A stretch of 64,000 nucleotides of DNA from Callaeas wilsoni (lineage: Eukaryota; Chordata; Aves; Passeriformes; Callaeidae). The notes under the pieces were generated by a model, which saw only the letters and a list, made by a program, of their open reading frames with translations, did not search any database and had not been told where the DNA came from. The stretch lies in the NCBI GenBank assembly GCA_013398955.1, contig VWPU01003089.1, forward strand, positions 62,001 through 126,000, in the 5' to 3' direction. Numbering within the stretch: position 1 is the first letter of the stretch; each line of letters opens with the position of its first letter. Below are positions 63,937-64,000 of the stretch, in pieces. Both the position numbers and the translations under genes were made by a program.

Positions 63937-64000
63937 CAATCCGCCTCGTCGCTGTTATCCGAGCAGTCGTCGTCCTCGTCGCATTTCCAGATGGCGGGGA
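63935..64000 (-). CDS. LRP8: Partial exon: second half of an LDL-receptor class A repeat, probably LRP8 (ApoER2) ligand-binding repeat 1
   Basis: Seen: read on the minus strand the 66 bases give two bases of a preceding codon (consistent with Ile), then 21 codons PAIWKC-DEDDDC-SDNSDE-ADC, then one base of the next codon, followed directly by a splice donor. The C..CDEDDDC..SDNSDE..C pattern is the C-terminal half of an LDLa module: the Trp and the acidic residues around DCSDNSDE form the calcium-binding site, and the three visible cysteines are the last three of six. Known: LDLa repeats of lipoprotein receptors are commonly encoded by single exons with phase-1 boundaries. LRP8 is a membrane receptor for reelin and apoE-containing particles. 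Inference: the Glu-Asp-Asp-Asp run, instead of the usual Asp-Gly, resembles the first LRP8 repeat and is unlike VLDLR or LDLR repeats. The N-terminal half of the repeat and the acceptor lie beyond the right edge. Another LRP-family member remains possible. Confidence 0.65.

Larger units (their letters stand above)
63640..64000. promoter_or_regulatory. CpG island at the 5' part of the LDLa gene
   Basis: From about 63640 the base composition changes sharply from the CpG-poor intron to very GC-rich DNA with dense CpG, including runs such as GGGCCGGGCGGCCGAG and CCGCCGCGGCCGGGGCCGG. The island overlaps the LDLa exon and reaches the window edge, so it is probably the 3' shoulder of a larger island covering the promoter and first exon of the minus-strand gene. 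Exact limits need a computed CpG observed/expected profile. Confidence 0.75.

Overview
This window is vertebrate, almost certainly bird, intronic DNA. The evidence is a CR1 LINE 3' tail of the avian type, a second CR1 fragment, four decayed MIR-like SINEs, two LTRs that look like avian endogenous retrovirus LTRs, low overall repeat density, and no open reading frame with a recognisable protein. A songbird is my best guess from the LTR style; this is inference from remembered patterns, not a search.

The only protein-coding sequence I can support is a partial exon at the right edge (63935-64000, minus strand). It encodes the second half of an LDL-receptor class A repeat and ends in a consensus splice donor in phase 1. 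Its wording (a C-D-E-D-D-D-C stretch where most LDLa repeats have C-D-G) best matches the first ligand-binding repeat of LRP8 (apolipoprotein E receptor 2). The rest of the window then reads as one very long intron of that gene, at least 63.9 kb, transcribed from right to left. The exon sits in a CpG island (about 63640 to the edge), which fits closeness to the gene's 5' end.

Layout. 1-19545: plain intron with a few short direct repeats, a CA/TA microsatellite and a possible ancient dispersed repeat. 19546-19640: MIR. 23964-24645: solo LTR of 682 bp, sense to the host gene, with a clean 5-bp target duplication (ATAAG). 24760-25520: GC-rich stretch with a 24-bp tandem repeat. About 39369-39976: second solo LTR, antisense to the host gene. 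42286-42372: MIR. 43552-43692: CR1 fragment. 48855-48955 and 56342-56425: MIRs. 57792-57955: CR1 3' end. 63640-64000: CpG island, with a CCAAT plus TATA-like pair pointing rightward, and the exon.

There is no operon, CRISPR, RNA gene or mobile-element coding region that I can support. I found no new system. The most interesting items are the sense-oriented solo LTR with inverted repeats at both ends, the antisense promoter-like arrangement in the CpG island, a 26-codon reading frame with a perfect Kozak context at 18575, and the size of the intron.
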